Shown: piece by piece, positions 35,047 through 43,194 of the stretch
Numbering within the stretch: position 1 is the first letter of the stretch
Layout of the letters: every line of letters starts with the position of its first letter
Origin: JAWVFM01 sp038237625
Lineage (GTDB): Bacteria; Actinomycetota; Thermoleophilia; Solirubrobacterales; 70-9
Length of the DNA: 64,000 bases
NCBI GenBank assembly: GCA_038237625.1
Contig: JBBRYM010000004.1
Span: forward strand, 1-64,000
Direction of reading: 5' to 3'
Translations under genes and position numbers: made by a program
The notes under the pieces: model-generated
Told to the model about the DNA's origin: nothing
Databases searched by the model: none
What the model saw: the letters and a program-made list of their open reading frames with translations, nothing else

Positions 35047-35442
35047 CTACTCCGAAAGCCCGGCGGCTTCGAGGGCCCTTTGGCGATCCACGAAAACCTG
35101 GATGCGCTTGATCCGCGGACCCGCGAACTCGTAGAGCGTCGTGAGCTCGAGCTCGACACCGATCACGCTCGCCCGTCCGCTTGCGCTGCCGCGCTCAAAG
35201 GCGATCACCGTTTGGCCAACAGCTTCCAGTCGCTCGACGTTGATCCGGAAGTCGGGAGCGGCGTCCCGGAGGTCGGCGAAGAATCGCTCGATGCCGGTCT
35301 GGCCGATGTAGCTCCCTTCGATTGCAACGGTCGCGGGGACGAGTCCGACATCGTCCGTGCAGCAGCTCAGATAGGCGTCGACGTCACGGTCATTCAGGGC
35401 GGCGACGACTGTCCGGACTGACTCGAATTTCTCCTCCGACAT
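35047..35442 (-). CDS. SnoaL/NTF2-like protein, head of six-gene cluster
   Basis: 131 residues, MSEEKFESVRTVVAALNDRD then VDAYLSCCTDDVGLVPATVA, YIGQTGIERFF, ERGSASGRASVIGVELE and an ending RALEAAGLSE. The long upstream extension in frame crosses the tRNA fragment and is not coding. The ATG is 35 bp from tRNA fragment 2 and has the ATACT element. Most N-terminally diverged head (KFE for NVE). Confidence 0.9.
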   Translation of the reverse strand: MSEEKFESVRTVVAALNDRDVDAYLSCCTDDVGLVPATVAIEGSYIGQTGIERFFADLRDAAPDFRINVERLEAVGQTVIAFERGSASGRASVIGVELELTTLYEFAGPRIKRIQVFVDRQRALEAAGLSE

Positions 35443-35451
35443 CGCCCGCGC

Positions 35452-35456
35452 AGTAT
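35452..35456 (-). promoter_or_regulatory. ATACT promoter element at array head
   Basis: Same position (nine nt before the ATG) and context as the other head elements, minus strand, here with GCGATACTGCGC. Confidence 0.55.
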
Positions 35457-35476
35457 CGCGCGAGGGGGGACCCCGA

Positions 35477-35518
35477 TGGGCGCGGCTGGTTTCGAACCAG
35501 CGACCTCTCGCCTGTGAA
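35477..35518 (-). repeat. tRNA-Val 3' fragment 2
   Basis: 42-nt copy of the 3' end of tRNA-Val (CGCGGCTGGTTTCGAACCAG core, plus strand), with one change near the anticodon stem. Followed on the right by the Arm II module. Left end of unit 2. Confidence 0.9.
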
Positions 35519-35520
35519 TT

Positions 35521-35633
35521 GTGCCCAGGCTGCTGCCGTCTGCTGCCAGGGGCTGCGCTACACCTCAGGGGAACGCGATTCGAGCCGACGGGCCTGCGTT
35601 CTGCTGCGGTCCGTTGTTTCCAAGCTGTTTCCA
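35521..35633. repeat. Arm II module, copy 1
   Basis: About 113 bp shared with 44160-44283: GCCCAGGCTG next to the fragment, CTGCTGCC repeats, then GTCCGTTGTTTCCA and a second GTTTCCA. Inferred to be integrase arm-type binding sites of a second element lineage. Confidence 0.55.
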
Positions 35634-35647
35634 CGGACGAGACTCGT

Positions 35648-36052
35648 CTACTCCGACAGCCCGGCGGCCACGAGGGCCTCGGAGCGCGTGCGGAACCACA
35701 CGACCCGGAGGATCTTGCCGTTACGGAGTGTCCACACCAGTGCCATGGGAAGGTCGACCTCTACTCCGCTCGCGCGGCCACGCCCGGTCTGGGTCACGAT
35801 CGAGATGACCTGATCGCCCGCATCGATCAGCTCGTCGAAGTCGTACGGGGTGTCCGTCCACGCGTCGTGCCAGTCCCGGAAGAATCGGCGCAGTCCATCG
35901 TGGCCGTGGTAGATGCCGCCCGTTTCGCCCAGGAAGATGCGGGTCGTGGCCAACTCGACCTCTGGGTCATAGAGATCGAGGACAGCGTCAGCGTCGCGGC
36001 GGCCCGCCGCCAAGTAAAGCCTCTGCACGATCTCCACGTTCTCCTGCGACAC
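35648..36052 (-). CDS. SnoaL/NTF2-like protein (GTG start)
   Basis: 134 residues from GTG (VSQENVEIVQRLYLAAGRRD), YDPEVELATTRIFLGETGG, GRGRASGVEVDLP central strand, ending SEALVAAGLSE. The GTG replaces the ATG of every other copy at the same alignment position, and the upstream spacing to the stop at 36055 is 2 nt instead of 3. Confidence 0.9.
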   Translation of the reverse strand: MSQENVEIVQRLYLAAGRRDADAVLDLYDPEVELATTRIFLGETGGIYHGHDGLRRFFRDWHDAWTDTPYDFDELIDAGDQVISIVTQTGRGRASGVEVDLPMALVWTLRNGKILRVVWFRTRSEALVAAGLSE

Positions 36053-36054
36053 CG

Positions 36055-36474
36055 CTACCCCTCCGACAGCCCGGCGGCTTCGAGGGCCTCGGCGCGGGTC
36101 GCGAACCACACCGTGCGGACAATCCTCCCCTCGTGGATCGTCCAGACCCCAAATTGAACGGGGCCGTTGATCTCAACTCCGCTCCCCCGACCGCGCGCCC
36201 AATACCGCGACTTCGACACCACCCGGTCGCCCGCATCGATCAGCTCATCGCAGGGCGTCTCGATGGTCTCAAACGCTTCCTGCAACTCCCGATTAAAGGC
36301 CCGGAGACCATCGTGTCCTCGATAGACACGTTGTGGTCCGATGCGGTCCATGAATGTGCCGGGCGAGGCATGGAACTCGATTTCCGGGTCATAGAGCGCG
36401 AGGACGCCCTCGGTGTCACGGCGCGCCACGGCATCGAAGATCCGCCGCACGATCTCCACGTTCTCCTCCGACAT
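36055..36474 (-). CDS. SnoaL/NTF2-like protein
   Basis: 139 residues, MSEENVEIVRRIFDAVARRD, YDPEIEFHASPGTFMDRI, YRGHDGLRAFN, ARGRGSGVEINGP central strand, ending AEALEAAGLSEG (extra Gly). One of the longest short-form copies, owing to a GTFMDRIGPQR insertion. Confidence 0.9.
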   Translation of the reverse strand: MSEENVEIVRRIFDAVARRDTEGVLALYDPEIEFHASPGTFMDRIGPQRVYRGHDGLRAFNRELQEAFETIETPCDELIDAGDRVVSKSRYWARGRGSGVEINGPVQFGVWTIHEGRIVRTVWFATRAEALEAAGLSEG

Positions 36475-36476
36475 CG

Positions 36477-36881
36477 CTACCCCTCCGACAGCCCGGCGGC
36501 TTCGAGGGCCGCGTCGCGATCCATATAACCCCTAACGCGGACGACGCTCCCGTTTTCCACCGTGTAGATGACCGCCGTGTCGCTCTCGACCTCGACGCCG
36601 CTCCCCTTGCCCTGCCCAACCTCGTGCCAGAAGACGACTACGTCGTTCCCCGCATCTAGATACCGAATCGTTTCAAGCGAGTGTTGCTCCCAGGCCTCGT
36701 AGTTCTCCATGAAGGCCTCGATGACCTCGTCGTGGCCGCGGTAGCTGCGGCCCTCGTCGAGGCCGCCGACTGTGCCCAACCATTCGACATCTGTGTGAAG
36801 CAGCTCGAGGGCACGCTCGAGGTTGCCGGCGACAAACGATTCGCACATCTCCTTGACCAGCTCGACGTTCTCCTTTGACAT
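36477..36881 (-). CDS. SnoaL/NTF2-like protein, head of unit-2 cluster
   Basis: 134 residues, MSKENVELVKEMCESFVAGN, YRGHDEVIEAF, GQGKGSGVEVESD central strand, ending DAALEAAGLSEG. The in-frame extension to 37064 runs through tRNA fragment 3 and Arm I and is not coding. ATG 36 bp from fragment 3, with the ATACT element. Confidence 0.9.
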   Translation of the reverse strand: MSKENVELVKEMCESFVAGNLERALELLHTDVEWLGTVGGLDEGRSYRGHDEVIEAFMENYEAWEQHSLETIRYLDAGNDVVVFWHEVGQGKGSGVEVESDTAVIYTVENGSVVRVRGYMDRDAALEAAGLSEG

Positions 36882-36890
36882 CGCACGCGC

Positions 36891-36895
36891 AGTAT
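36891..36895 (-). promoter_or_regulatory. ATACT promoter element at array head
   Basis: Minus-strand ATACT nine nt before the ATG at 36881, identical context to other heads. Confidence 0.55.
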
Positions 36896-36916
36896 CTCGC
36901 GGCGGCAGCATCAAGA

Positions 36917-36958
36917 TGGGCGCGGCTGGTTTCGAACCAGCGACCTCTCGCGTGTCAA
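36917..36958 (-). repeat. tRNA-Val 3' fragment 3
   Basis: 42-nt copy of the tRNA-Val 3' end with one substitution in the anticodon-loop part (GTGTCAA for GTGTGAA on the plus strand). Followed by Arm I. Left end of the HicBA unit. Confidence 0.9.
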
Positions 36959-36970
36959 GATGCGCGTTCT

Positions 36971-37062
36971 CAGGCACGGATGGGCGTGGTTTGGCGGCCG
37001 CGGATATGCGGGGATGTGCGGGGATGCCTTGGGATGTGGGCACCCGGACAGCGCGGGTGCCC
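36971..37062. repeat. Arm I module, copy 1
   Basis: Starts CAGGCACGGATGGGCGT, followed by CGGATAT, GGGATGT-type iterons and the hairpin GGGCACC...GGTGCCC at its right end. Same layout at 37607, 45184, 48782 and 50891. Confidence 0.75.
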
Positions 37063-37101
37063 ATTGGCCGGCGCCCGGCCGTCTGTCAATCCAGTTTCCG
37101 C

Positions 37102-37296
37102 TCAGCCCAGCGACGCCGGAGGCGGAACGTCAAGTTGGCGGCAGATGCCCCGGACCGTTCCCGGCTTGATCTCGCGGCTGCGCGGGACGGCCGACGGCGA
37201 TCCATCTGGGCCGCGCCACTTGGCGTGCTTTCCGCCCTTGCCGATGAAGCGGCAGCCCTGTTCGCGGAGGTGGCGTTCCAGATCGCGTCGCTTCAC
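37102..37296 (-). CDS. hicA: HicA family mRNA interferase toxin
   Basis: 64 residues with the dsRBD-like HicA fold: KRRDLERHLREQGCRFIG, the catalytic His in GKGGKHAKW, then PRSREIKPGTVRGICRQL. HicA cleaves mRNA and is neutralised by HicB. The start overlaps the hicB stop by 4 nt, and the order is antitoxin first. It occupies a whole 0.6-kb island unit between tRNA fragments 3 and 4. Confidence 0.93.
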   Translation of the reverse strand: MKRRDLERHLREQGCRFIGKGGKHAKWRGPDGSPSAVPRSREIKPGTVRGICRQLDVPPPASLG

Positions 37297-37520
37297 GAAG
37301 CGACGGTAAGAATGAGCGACTCGCTGTCTTCCGCCTTGGATCCGCCGGCGAGCTCTTCATCCGGCGTTAGAACCACCTCGAGCGCATCTAGGACGTTCAG
37401 CTTGGCCTCGTCACGCGTCTTTCCTTCACTGATTGCGCCGGGGATCTCGAGCACCTGTGCGGTGACCCAGCCATCACCGGCGTCCGAGTAGCGAATCGTG
37501 AGGTGAAGCTCGTCGCTCAT
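37293..37520 (-). CDS. hicB: HicB-like antitoxin (short form)
   Basis: 75 residues from MSDELHLTIRYSDAGDGWVT: the partial RNase-H-like HicB fold with VTAQVLEIPGAISEGKTRDE and EAKLNVLDALEVVL. It lacks the C-terminal ribbon-helix-helix or HTH domain of longer HicBs, so autoregulation through DNA binding is uncertain. Start 32 bp from tRNA fragment 4; the upstream open frame through the fragment is not coding. Confidence 0.9.
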   Translation of the reverse strand: MSDELHLTIRYSDAGDGWVTAQVLEIPGAISEGKTRDEAKLNVLDALEVVLTPDEELAGGSKAEDSESLILTVAS

Positions 37521-37552
37521 GGTCCAAACGGTAGCCGAGCAGGCGGCCTCGA

Positions 37553-37593
37553 TGGGCGCGGCTGGTTTCGAACCAGCGACTTTTCGCGTGTGA
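37553..37593 (-). repeat. tRNA-Val 3' fragment 4
   Basis: 41-nt copy of the tRNA-Val 3' end with one change (CTTTTCG for CCTCTCG on the plus strand). Followed by Arm I. Left end of the electron-transfer unit. The 319-bp gap 37521-37839 is filled mostly by this repeat and the Arm I module. Confidence 0.9.
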
Positions 37594-37606
37594 TGCGGTG
37601 GCGCTT

Positions 37607-37708
37607 CAGGCACGAATGGGCGTCGTCAGGCGTACGCGGATGTGTTCGGATGTCCGTCGATATGCGCGGATGTAGGCGCTAACGGGCACCAGAACCGCGC
37701 GGGTGCCC
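37607..37708. repeat. Arm I module, copy 2
   Basis: CAGGCACGAATGGGCGT, then CGGATGT (three times, spaced), CGATAT, and the hairpin GGGCACC...GGTGCCC ending at 37708. Confidence 0.75.
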
Positions 37709-37839
37709 GATAGATCAGACGCGGGCCGGGATCTGCGTCGCGCTCGCTCAGGAGGAGCTCGATGCCCATCGGTGGAGGATTAAGGATTTCTAACGCTCGC
37801 CATACCGCGGTCTTAGGCCGCGGTTCGATGATTTCTGCC

Positions 37840-38196
37840 ATGCACGGGGATCCGATCCGCCTGCCCGACGCGCCAGCGCGCGCTCGCGACGCCCACCTGC
37901 GGCTTCTCGGCCGCTTGCGACGTGGGCTCGTGATCGCCTCCGTCGCGCTTGCGGGAGGCTTAGCCGCGTTTGTGGCGCAAGCCAAGCCCGGGAAGTCGAC
38001 CGTCTCGATCGCGCGCACGGTGGTGAGCCCGAGCGGCAAGCCGGCCTCGACCCGGCGATTCGCGCAGCCACCGCTGGCGGCGCCGGCGGGTGGGAGCACC
38101 GAGGCCCCGGCGCCCTCGCTCGCGCCGCCGCCTCAAGCCCCGGCGCCCGTGCCGGCTGCGCCTCCTCCTGCCGCGGCGGTTTCCGGAGGATCTTGA
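37840..38196 (+). CDS. Small membrane-anchored Pro/Ala-rich protein
   Basis: 118 residues from ATG (MHGDPIRLPDAPARARDAH). One hydrophobic helix (RRGLVIASVALAGGLAAFVA) is followed by an exported Pro/Ala-rich tail. The stop codon overlaps the TTG start of apbE. I see no FMN-binding (SGAT/SGAS) motif in it. First gene of the electron-transfer operon; role unknown. Confidence 0.65.
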   Translation: MHGDPIRLPDAPARARDAHLRLLGRLRRGLVIASVALAGGLAAFVAQAKPGKSTVSIARTVVSPSGKPASTRRFAQPPLAAPAGGSTEAPAPSLAPPPQAPAPVPAAPPPAAAVSGGS

Positions 38197-39122
38197 ACTT
38201 CGGCGCCGCGGACTCGCTGCAAGCCCTCGGCACCACGGTCAGAGTCCTCGTGACCGATGGGGCTGTCTCGGCGGCGGCCCACGAGATTCTCCGACAAGAG
38301 GTCGAGGCCATCGACCTGGCGTGCAGTCGCTTTCGCGCCGACTCCGACCTGGCGTGCGTGAACGCGGCAGGAGGTCGCACCGTCGCAGTTTCGCCCCTGT
38401 TCCTGGAGGCCGTTGAGGTGGGGATTCGCGTTGCTCGAGCCACCGGCGGGCTGGTGGATCTCACGGTTGGCGCCGCGCTCAACTCGCTCGGCTACGACCG
38501 CGACATCGAGGAGGTGCGCCGGCGCCGTTGGGCCCGGGCCGGCGAGGGTGCGGTGGCCGCGCCAGGCTGGCGAACGGTGGCGGTCGACCGCGATGCCGGC
38601 GAGGTGCGCGTCGCACCCGGAGTCGAGCTTGACCTGGGGGCCAGCGCGAAGGCCCTGGCCGCCGACCGAACCGCCTCGCGCATTGTTCGGGAGCTCGGCG
38701 GCGGGGTGTTGGTCAACCTCGGCGGCGACCTCGCGATCGCCGGTTTCGAGCCGGCCGCCGGCTGGGTAGTGCGCGTAGCCGACGATCACGAGGCAAGACC
38801 TTCGGCTCCCGGCCAGTCCATCCGCGTTCGCGGCGGCGGGCTGGCCACGTCCTCCACAACCGTCCGGCGCTGGAACGGAGCCGCCGGCGAGGTCCATCAC
38901 ATCGTCGATCCGCGAACTGGAGAATCGGCCAAGGAGGTCTGGCGGACGGTGAGCGTGGCGGCGGGCTCGTGCGTCGACGCCAACGCCGCCAGCACCGCCG
39001 CGATCATCGAAGGGGAATCAGCTCCCGCCTGGCTCGAGCGCCTGGGCCTTCCCAGCCGCCTGGTCTCGGTTGAGGACGATGTCGTGGCCCTCTGCGGATG
39101 GCCGAGCGAGGTGGCTACATGA
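38193..39122 (+). CDS. ApbE-like FAD:protein FMN transferase
   Basis: 309 residues, from TTG overlapping the preceding stop. ApbE covalently attaches FMN to Thr/Ser of partner proteins. Seen are EVEAIDLACSRFRADSDLACVN near the start, VDLGASAKALAADRTA (flavin and Mg2+ region) and GGVLVNLGGDLAIAG, then HHIVDPRTG. The substrate protein would need an FMN-binding motif, and none is evident in this cluster. Ends with an ATGA overlap with the next gene. Confidence 0.9.
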   Translation: MNFGAADSLQALGTTVRVLVTDGAVSAAAHEILRQEVEAIDLACSRFRADSDLACVNAAGGRTVAVSPLFLEAVEVGIRVARATGGLVDLTVGAALNSLGYDRDIEEVRRRRWARAGEGAVAAPGWRTVAVDRDAGEVRVAPGVELDLGASAKALAADRTASRIVRELGGGVLVNLGGDLAIAGFEPAAGWVVRVADDHEARPSAPGQSIRVRGGGLATSSTTVRRWNGAAGEVHHIVDPRTGESAKEVWRTVSVAAGSCVDANAASTAAIIEGESAPAWLERLGLPSRLVSVEDDVVALCGWPSEVAT

Positions 39123-40222
39123 GCCTCCCGATCGCCGCCGGCCCAAGCGCGTATTGGTACGCCACCCGGGGAGCTGGGATCGCCGCCCTGGTCCTGCTCA
39201 CCGCGAGCGTCGCGCTCGGGATCCTCGACCTATCGCGGTGGCAGTCGGAGCGCTGGCCGCGATTCGTCGTCGACGGCGTGCACCGCACCGTGTCTCTGCT
39301 CGCCGTCGCGCTCGTCGCGGTCCACGTTGTGACGACCCTCCTCGACGGGTTCACGAACATCGGGCTGCTCGACGCGTTCATCCCTTTCGCCTCGAGCTAC
39401 AGGCCGATCTGGCTTGGCATGGGAGCCGTGGCCTTTGACCTCCTGCTCGCGGTCATCGCGACCAGCCTGCTGCGCCCGCGCATCGGCTACCCGGCGTGGC
39501 GCGCGGTCCACTGGGCTTCGTTCGCCTGCTGGCCGCTCGCCCTCGTCCACACCCTGGGAACGGGCACCGACGCACCCCTTGGCTGGATGCTCGCAATCAG
39601 CGTCATCTGCCTCCTCGCCGTGCTCGTCTCGGTCGGCTGGCGGATCTCGCTCTCCTGGCTGGAGGGGGACCGGCGCCGGACGCTGGCTGCAAGCGGCATC
39701 GGCGCGGCAGTCCTGGCCACGGTGATCTGGACCGCCGGGGGGCCGCTCGGCTCGGACTGGGCGCCCCGGGCAGGCACCCCGCGGTCGCTCCTGGCGTCCT
39801 TCCAACCGACCACGACGACCACGGCGGCCGCTCCTCCGAAAAGCGGCCCGACGCTCGCGCCGAGCTTCTCCGCTGGCCTCAGTGGCAGCGTCCGCCAACA
39901 CCAGCTCCCCGCCGCCGGACTCGTCGACGTCGACATTCGCGCCGTGCTCCACGGCGACGCGACCGGCAGCCTCGAGATCCAGATCCAGGGCCAGCCGCTG
40001 GGTGGCGGTGGCGTGTCGATGACCGGCAGCCGGGTCTCGATCGGCCCGCCGGGTGACCCCCTTCAGTACGAGGGCAAGCTGACGTCGTTGAGCGGCACCA
40101 GGCTGCTCGCATCGGTTTCGAACGGAAGCGAGTCGAGGCGGCTCGACGTGCGGCTCTCGATCCAGCCGGGCTCGCGCCGCCTGAGCGGCACCGTCAGCTC
40201 GGCGCCGGCGAGGAGCGCCTGA
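39119..40222 (+). CDS. Ferric-reductase-like cytochrome b transmembrane protein
   Basis: 367 residues. The N-terminal half has about six helices with His residues in the pattern of ferric reductase-like heme b proteins: VDGVHRTVSLLAVALVAVHVV and AVHWASFACWPLALVHTLG (two spaced His per pair of helices). The C-terminal part is a Thr/Pro linker and an exported beta-rich domain of unknown type, without a FAD- or FMN-binding motif. Coupled by overlap to apbE and the NuoF-like gene. Probably passes electrons across the membrane. Confidence 0.8.
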   Translation: MSLPIAAGPSAYWYATRGAGIAALVLLTASVALGILDLSRWQSERWPRFVVDGVHRTVSLLAVALVAVHVVTTLLDGFTNIGLLDAFIPFASSYRPIWLGMGAVAFDLLLAVIATSLLRPRIGYPAWRAVHWASFACWPLALVHTLGTGTDAPLGWMLAISVICLLAVLVSVGWRISLSWLEGDRRRTLAASGIGAAVLATVIWTAGGPLGSDWAPRAGTPRSLLASFQPTTTTTAAAPPKSGPTLAPSFSAGLSGSVRQHQLPAAGLVDVDIRAVLHGDATGSLEIQIQGQPLGGGGVSMTGSRVSIGPPGDPLQYEGKLTSLSGTRLLASVSNGSESRRLDVRLSIQPGSRRLSGTVSSAPARSA

Positions 40223-41487
40223 TGGAGAGCACGAACGCTCTGCCCCGGCTGCTGGCTGGCTCGCAGCTTGGCTCCCCGGCCGACCTTGACCGCCACCTGG
40301 AGTTGCACGGATCCCCGGCCGTCCCGGCCCAGCGGGCGGGTCGCGAGATGATCGACATCGTCGCGCGCAGCGGCCTGAAGGGACGCGGCGGGTCGGGTTT
40401 CCCGTGCGCGGTGAAGCTTGGCGCCGTGGCAGACGCGCCCCGCCGCCGCCGGCGCGTGGTGGTGGCCAACGGCGTCGAGGGTGAGCCCGAAAGTCGCAAG
40501 GACAGCACGCTGCTCTCGTGCTCGCCGCACCTGGTCCTGGACGGCCTCGCGGTCGCTGCCGCGTGCGTGGGCGCCGACGAAGCCATCATCTGTGTGAAGG
40601 GCGACGACAGCGAGGCCGTGGGCGCCGTTCGTGCCGCCATCTCCGAGCGCTCCGCGCTCGACGCCGTGCAAGCCGAGCTGGTCGAGGTGCCTTCGTCGTA
40701 TCTGGCAGGCGAGGAAACCGCGCTCGTCAACTTCATCGACACCGGCTCCGTCCTGCCGACCTTCATCCCCCCTCGTCCCCATGAACGCGGCGTCGGGGGG
40801 CGGCCAACGCTTGTACAGAACGTCGAAACTTTGGCGCACCTGGCGCTCATCGCGCGCCGTGGCGCGGAGTGGTTTCGCGCCGTGGGAAGCGAAGAGGACC
40901 CAGGCTCGACCCTGGTCACGGTGGCCGGGGCCGTGGGCGCGCCGGGCGTCTACGAGATTCCCGCGTCGATGCCGCTCGGAGCCCTGATCGACCATGCCGG
41001 CGGCTACTCCGAGGCTGCCCAGGCAGTGCTGCTGGGCGGGCACGAGGGAACGTGGTGGGCCGCGCAGGAGATCGCCGGGCTGCGGCTCGGCCACGCCGCG
41101 ATGCTCGCCCGCGGAGGGAATCTCGGGCCCGGTGTGATCTACGTGCTGGCGAGGTCGGATTGTCCCGTCGCCGAGTCGGCGAAGATCGCCCGCTACCTGG
41201 CCGATCACTCCGCCGGCCAATGTGGGCCGTGCACCTTCGGCCTCCCCGCCATCGCCGGCGCCCTCGAGGCGATCGCCGACGGCCATTGCGAGCCGGGCAC
41301 ACATCGCTGGGCTGCGCACTGGAGCGCCCAGGTGAGCCGGCGCGGAGCCTGCCACCACCCCGACGGCGCGATTCGCTTCGTCGCCAGCGCGCTTGATGTC
41401 TTCGCCGACGACATCACTCGCCACGAGACCGGCGATGCGTGCATGGCAACCTCGAGCGGCGTCGCGGCAGGGGCCGCAGCAGAGTGA
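40222..41487 (+). CDS. NuoF-like NADH/FMN flavoprotein with iron-sulfur region
   Basis: 421 residues of the NADH dehydrogenase 51-kDa type: GRGGSGFPCAVKL (FMN/NADH glycine loop), ANGVEGEPESRKDSTLL, PHLVLDGL, the GVGGRPTLVQNVETLAHLA segment, an SLBB-like part and SAGQCGPCTFGLPAIAGALEA. The iron-sulfur loop has C..C but lacks the third Cys of the NuoF CxxCxxC motif; further Cys follow at HCEPG and ACHHP. ATG overlaps the previous stop (TGATG). It probably couples NAD(P)H to the cytochrome and ferredoxin next to it. Confidence 0.88.
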   Translation: MESTNALPRLLAGSQLGSPADLDRHLELHGSPAVPAQRAGREMIDIVARSGLKGRGGSGFPCAVKLGAVADAPRRRRRVVVANGVEGEPESRKDSTLLSCSPHLVLDGLAVAAACVGADEAIICVKGDDSEAVGAVRAAISERSALDAVQAELVEVPSSYLAGEETALVNFIDTGSVLPTFIPPRPHERGVGGRPTLVQNVETLAHLALIARRGAEWFRAVGSEEDPGSTLVTVAGAVGAPGVYEIPASMPLGALIDHAGGYSEAAQAVLLGGHEGTWWAAQEIAGLRLGHAAMLARGGNLGPGVIYVLARSDCPVAESAKIARYLADHSAGQCGPCTFGLPAIAGALEAIADGHCEPGTHRWAAHWSAQVSRRGACHHPDGAIRFVASALDVFADDITRHETGDACMATSSGVAAGAAAE

Positions 41488-41497
41488 GGGGCCTGAG

Positions 41498-41713
41498 ATG
41501 ACGATCCTTCGGGTCAATCCGATTGCCTGCGACGCCCACGGTTTGTGCGCGGGTCTCTTCCCCGAGTGGATCGCGCTCGACGAGTGGGGCTACCCGATTA
41601 TCGACGGGCGTCCGATCCCACCGGAGCTCCTGGACCACGCTCGCCGCGCGGTGGCCGCGTGTCCCACACTGGCGCTGCTTCTCGAGGCGAAGCACCCCGA
41701 GGGCGAGCGTTAG
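41498..41713 (+). CDS. Ferredoxin (single 4Fe-4S, bacterial type)
   Basis: 71 residues, VNPIACDAHGLCAGLFPEWI and a later VAACPTLALL: Cys at three positions (C..H..C...C), typical of the single-cluster 3Fe-4S/4Fe-4S ferredoxins of actinobacteria in which His or a missing Cys is common. The ends of this gene and the convergent histidine kinase overlap by 4 nt. It probably exchanges electrons with the NuoF-like protein. Confidence 0.88.
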   Translation: MTILRVNPIACDAHGLCAGLFPEWIALDEWGYPIIDGRPIPPELLDHARRAVAACPTLALLLEAKHPEGER

Positions 41714-43194
41714 GGCCGGGGCGGCTCCCGCCCTGGCTCGAAATGCGGCAGCTCGAAGACGAGGCGGGCTCCGCCGCTGGGCGAATCGGTCGCCTGGATC
41801 GTCCCCCCGTGCGCCACGGCGATGGCGCGGGCGATCGCCAGGCCCAGGCCGCTGCCGCCGGCGCGGCGAGCACGTGCGGAGTCGGTGCGATGGAAGCGAT
41901 CGAAGACGGCCTCGCGCTGGTCGGCCGGGATTCCGGGGCCGTCATCGTCGACAACGACACGAAGCCACGAGCCGGCGGCGGCCGCGGACACCCGAACCTC
42001 GCCGTCGGGACCCGAGTGCTGGATCGCGTTCCTCACGAGATTGCGCAGGAGCTGAGCGAGGCGGTCGGCGTCGACGCGCAGGGCACCCGCCGGAATCTCC
42101 TCCAGGGTCACGTGCCTCGTTTCGGCGCGGGCCACGCCCTCCACAGTCTCCGGGATGAACTCAGCCGGGTCGATGCTGTCGGTGGGGGCCACGAGCCGCT
42201 CGTCGGTCTCGGCGAGCGCCAGGAGGTCATCGACGAGCCGGGTCATCCGCGCCACCTCGAGGTCGACGCGCCGCGCCGTCTCCTCGACCCGCTCCGGAAT
42301 CGCCGCGCGCTCCTTGGCCAGAACCTCGATCTGGCCACGGATGGCGGTGAGAGGCGTCCGCAGCTCATGGGACGCGTCGGAGACGAACTCGTGCTGGCGC
42401 GCGAAGGCCTCCTCGAGCCGGTCCAGCATGTGGTTGAAGGACTCGGCGAGCTGGCGAACTTCCTGCGCGCCCGCCACCGGCATCCGGTGCGTCAGGTCGC
42501 CGGCGTCGACGAAGCCCGCCGTCTCGGCCATGCGGCGCAGAGGTGCGGCTGTACGCGCCGCCAGGACCAGGACTGCGACCAGCGCTGCCGCGAGCGTCAG
42601 CGAGCCGGCGATGAGGAAGGTTCGGGAAACGCTCTCCTGGGCGCGATCGACCGCCTCAAGGGGCTGTCCTGTGATCACGGTCGCCACGGTCCGGCCCCCC
42701 ACCTCGACCGGGAAGCTGTCGAGCCGTACGTCCCCGGCATCCTCCAGGTGCACCGTCGAAAACCCAGGGGGCGCCGCGAGGATGCGGCGGGCCTCCCCGC
42801 TCTCGGCCGCCTGGTCGACGCTGGTCTCCTCCCCGGAGCGGGAACCGCGCAGGCCGAGGAGCTCAGGCTCGTTGGTCGCCACCCCGGCACCGAAAACGTG
42901 CACGATGTCGAGCCGTGAGGAGGCGGCGAACGGGGGCTCTTTGGCGATCGAGCGCCGGGCACGCGCGAGGATGTCCGGCCCCGGCACGCTCCCCCTCGAA
43001 ACGAGGCCAGCGTTGATTGCGCCGGCCTGTGAGGTGAGGTCGGACTCGATCTGAGCGCGGATTCGCGCTCCGGATCCTCTGTACACGGCGACGTAGGTCG
43101 CCGCCGCGGCTGCAGCCAGAATCACCGCGACGGCGATACTGAGGCGGGCACGCAGGCCCGTCGCGGCGAGCCGGGACCGGAGGCCGTCAGTCAT
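41710..43194 (-). CDS. Sensor histidine kinase
   Basis: 494 residues, MTDGLRSRLAATGLRARLSI. A first membrane helix near residue 20, an extracytoplasmic region, a second helix at about 185 (LAAALVAVLVLAARTA), HAMP, an H-box FVSDASHELRTPL with the phospho-His, N box VRNAIQHSG, G1 DDDGPGI and G2 GSGLGLAIARAI. It overlaps the response regulator by 8 nt. Probably controls genes of this unit. Confidence 0.94.
   Translation of the reverse strand: MTDGLRSRLAATGLRARLSIAVAVILAAAAAATYVAVYRGSGARIRAQIESDLTSQAGAINAGLVSRGSVPGPDILARARRSIAKEPPFAASSRLDIVHVFGAGVATNEPELLGLRGSRSGEETSVDQAAESGEARRILAAPPGFSTVHLEDAGDVRLDSFPVEVGGRTVATVITGQPLEAVDRAQESVSRTFLIAGSLTLAAALVAVLVLAARTAAPLRRMAETAGFVDAGDLTHRMPVAGAQEVRQLAESFNHMLDRLEEAFARQHEFVSDASHELRTPLTAIRGQIEVLAKERAAIPERVEETARRVDLEVARMTRLVDDLLALAETDERLVAPTDSIDPAEFIPETVEGVARAETRHVTLEEIPAGALRVDADRLAQLLRNLVRNAIQHSGPDGEVRVSAAAAGSWLRVVVDDDGPGIPADQREAVFDRFHRTDSARARRAGGSGLGLAIARAIAVAHGGTIQATDSPSGGARLVFELPHFEPGREPPRP

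Noticed and set aside
30495..37000. Regular repeats at SnoaL gene junctions resembling a repeat array such as CRISPR
   Set aside because: The repeated ~50-bp junctions alternate with ~350-bp coding cores, each a full NTF2-like gene with its own start and stop. Repeat and spacer lengths are far outside CRISPR range, and there are no cas genes.
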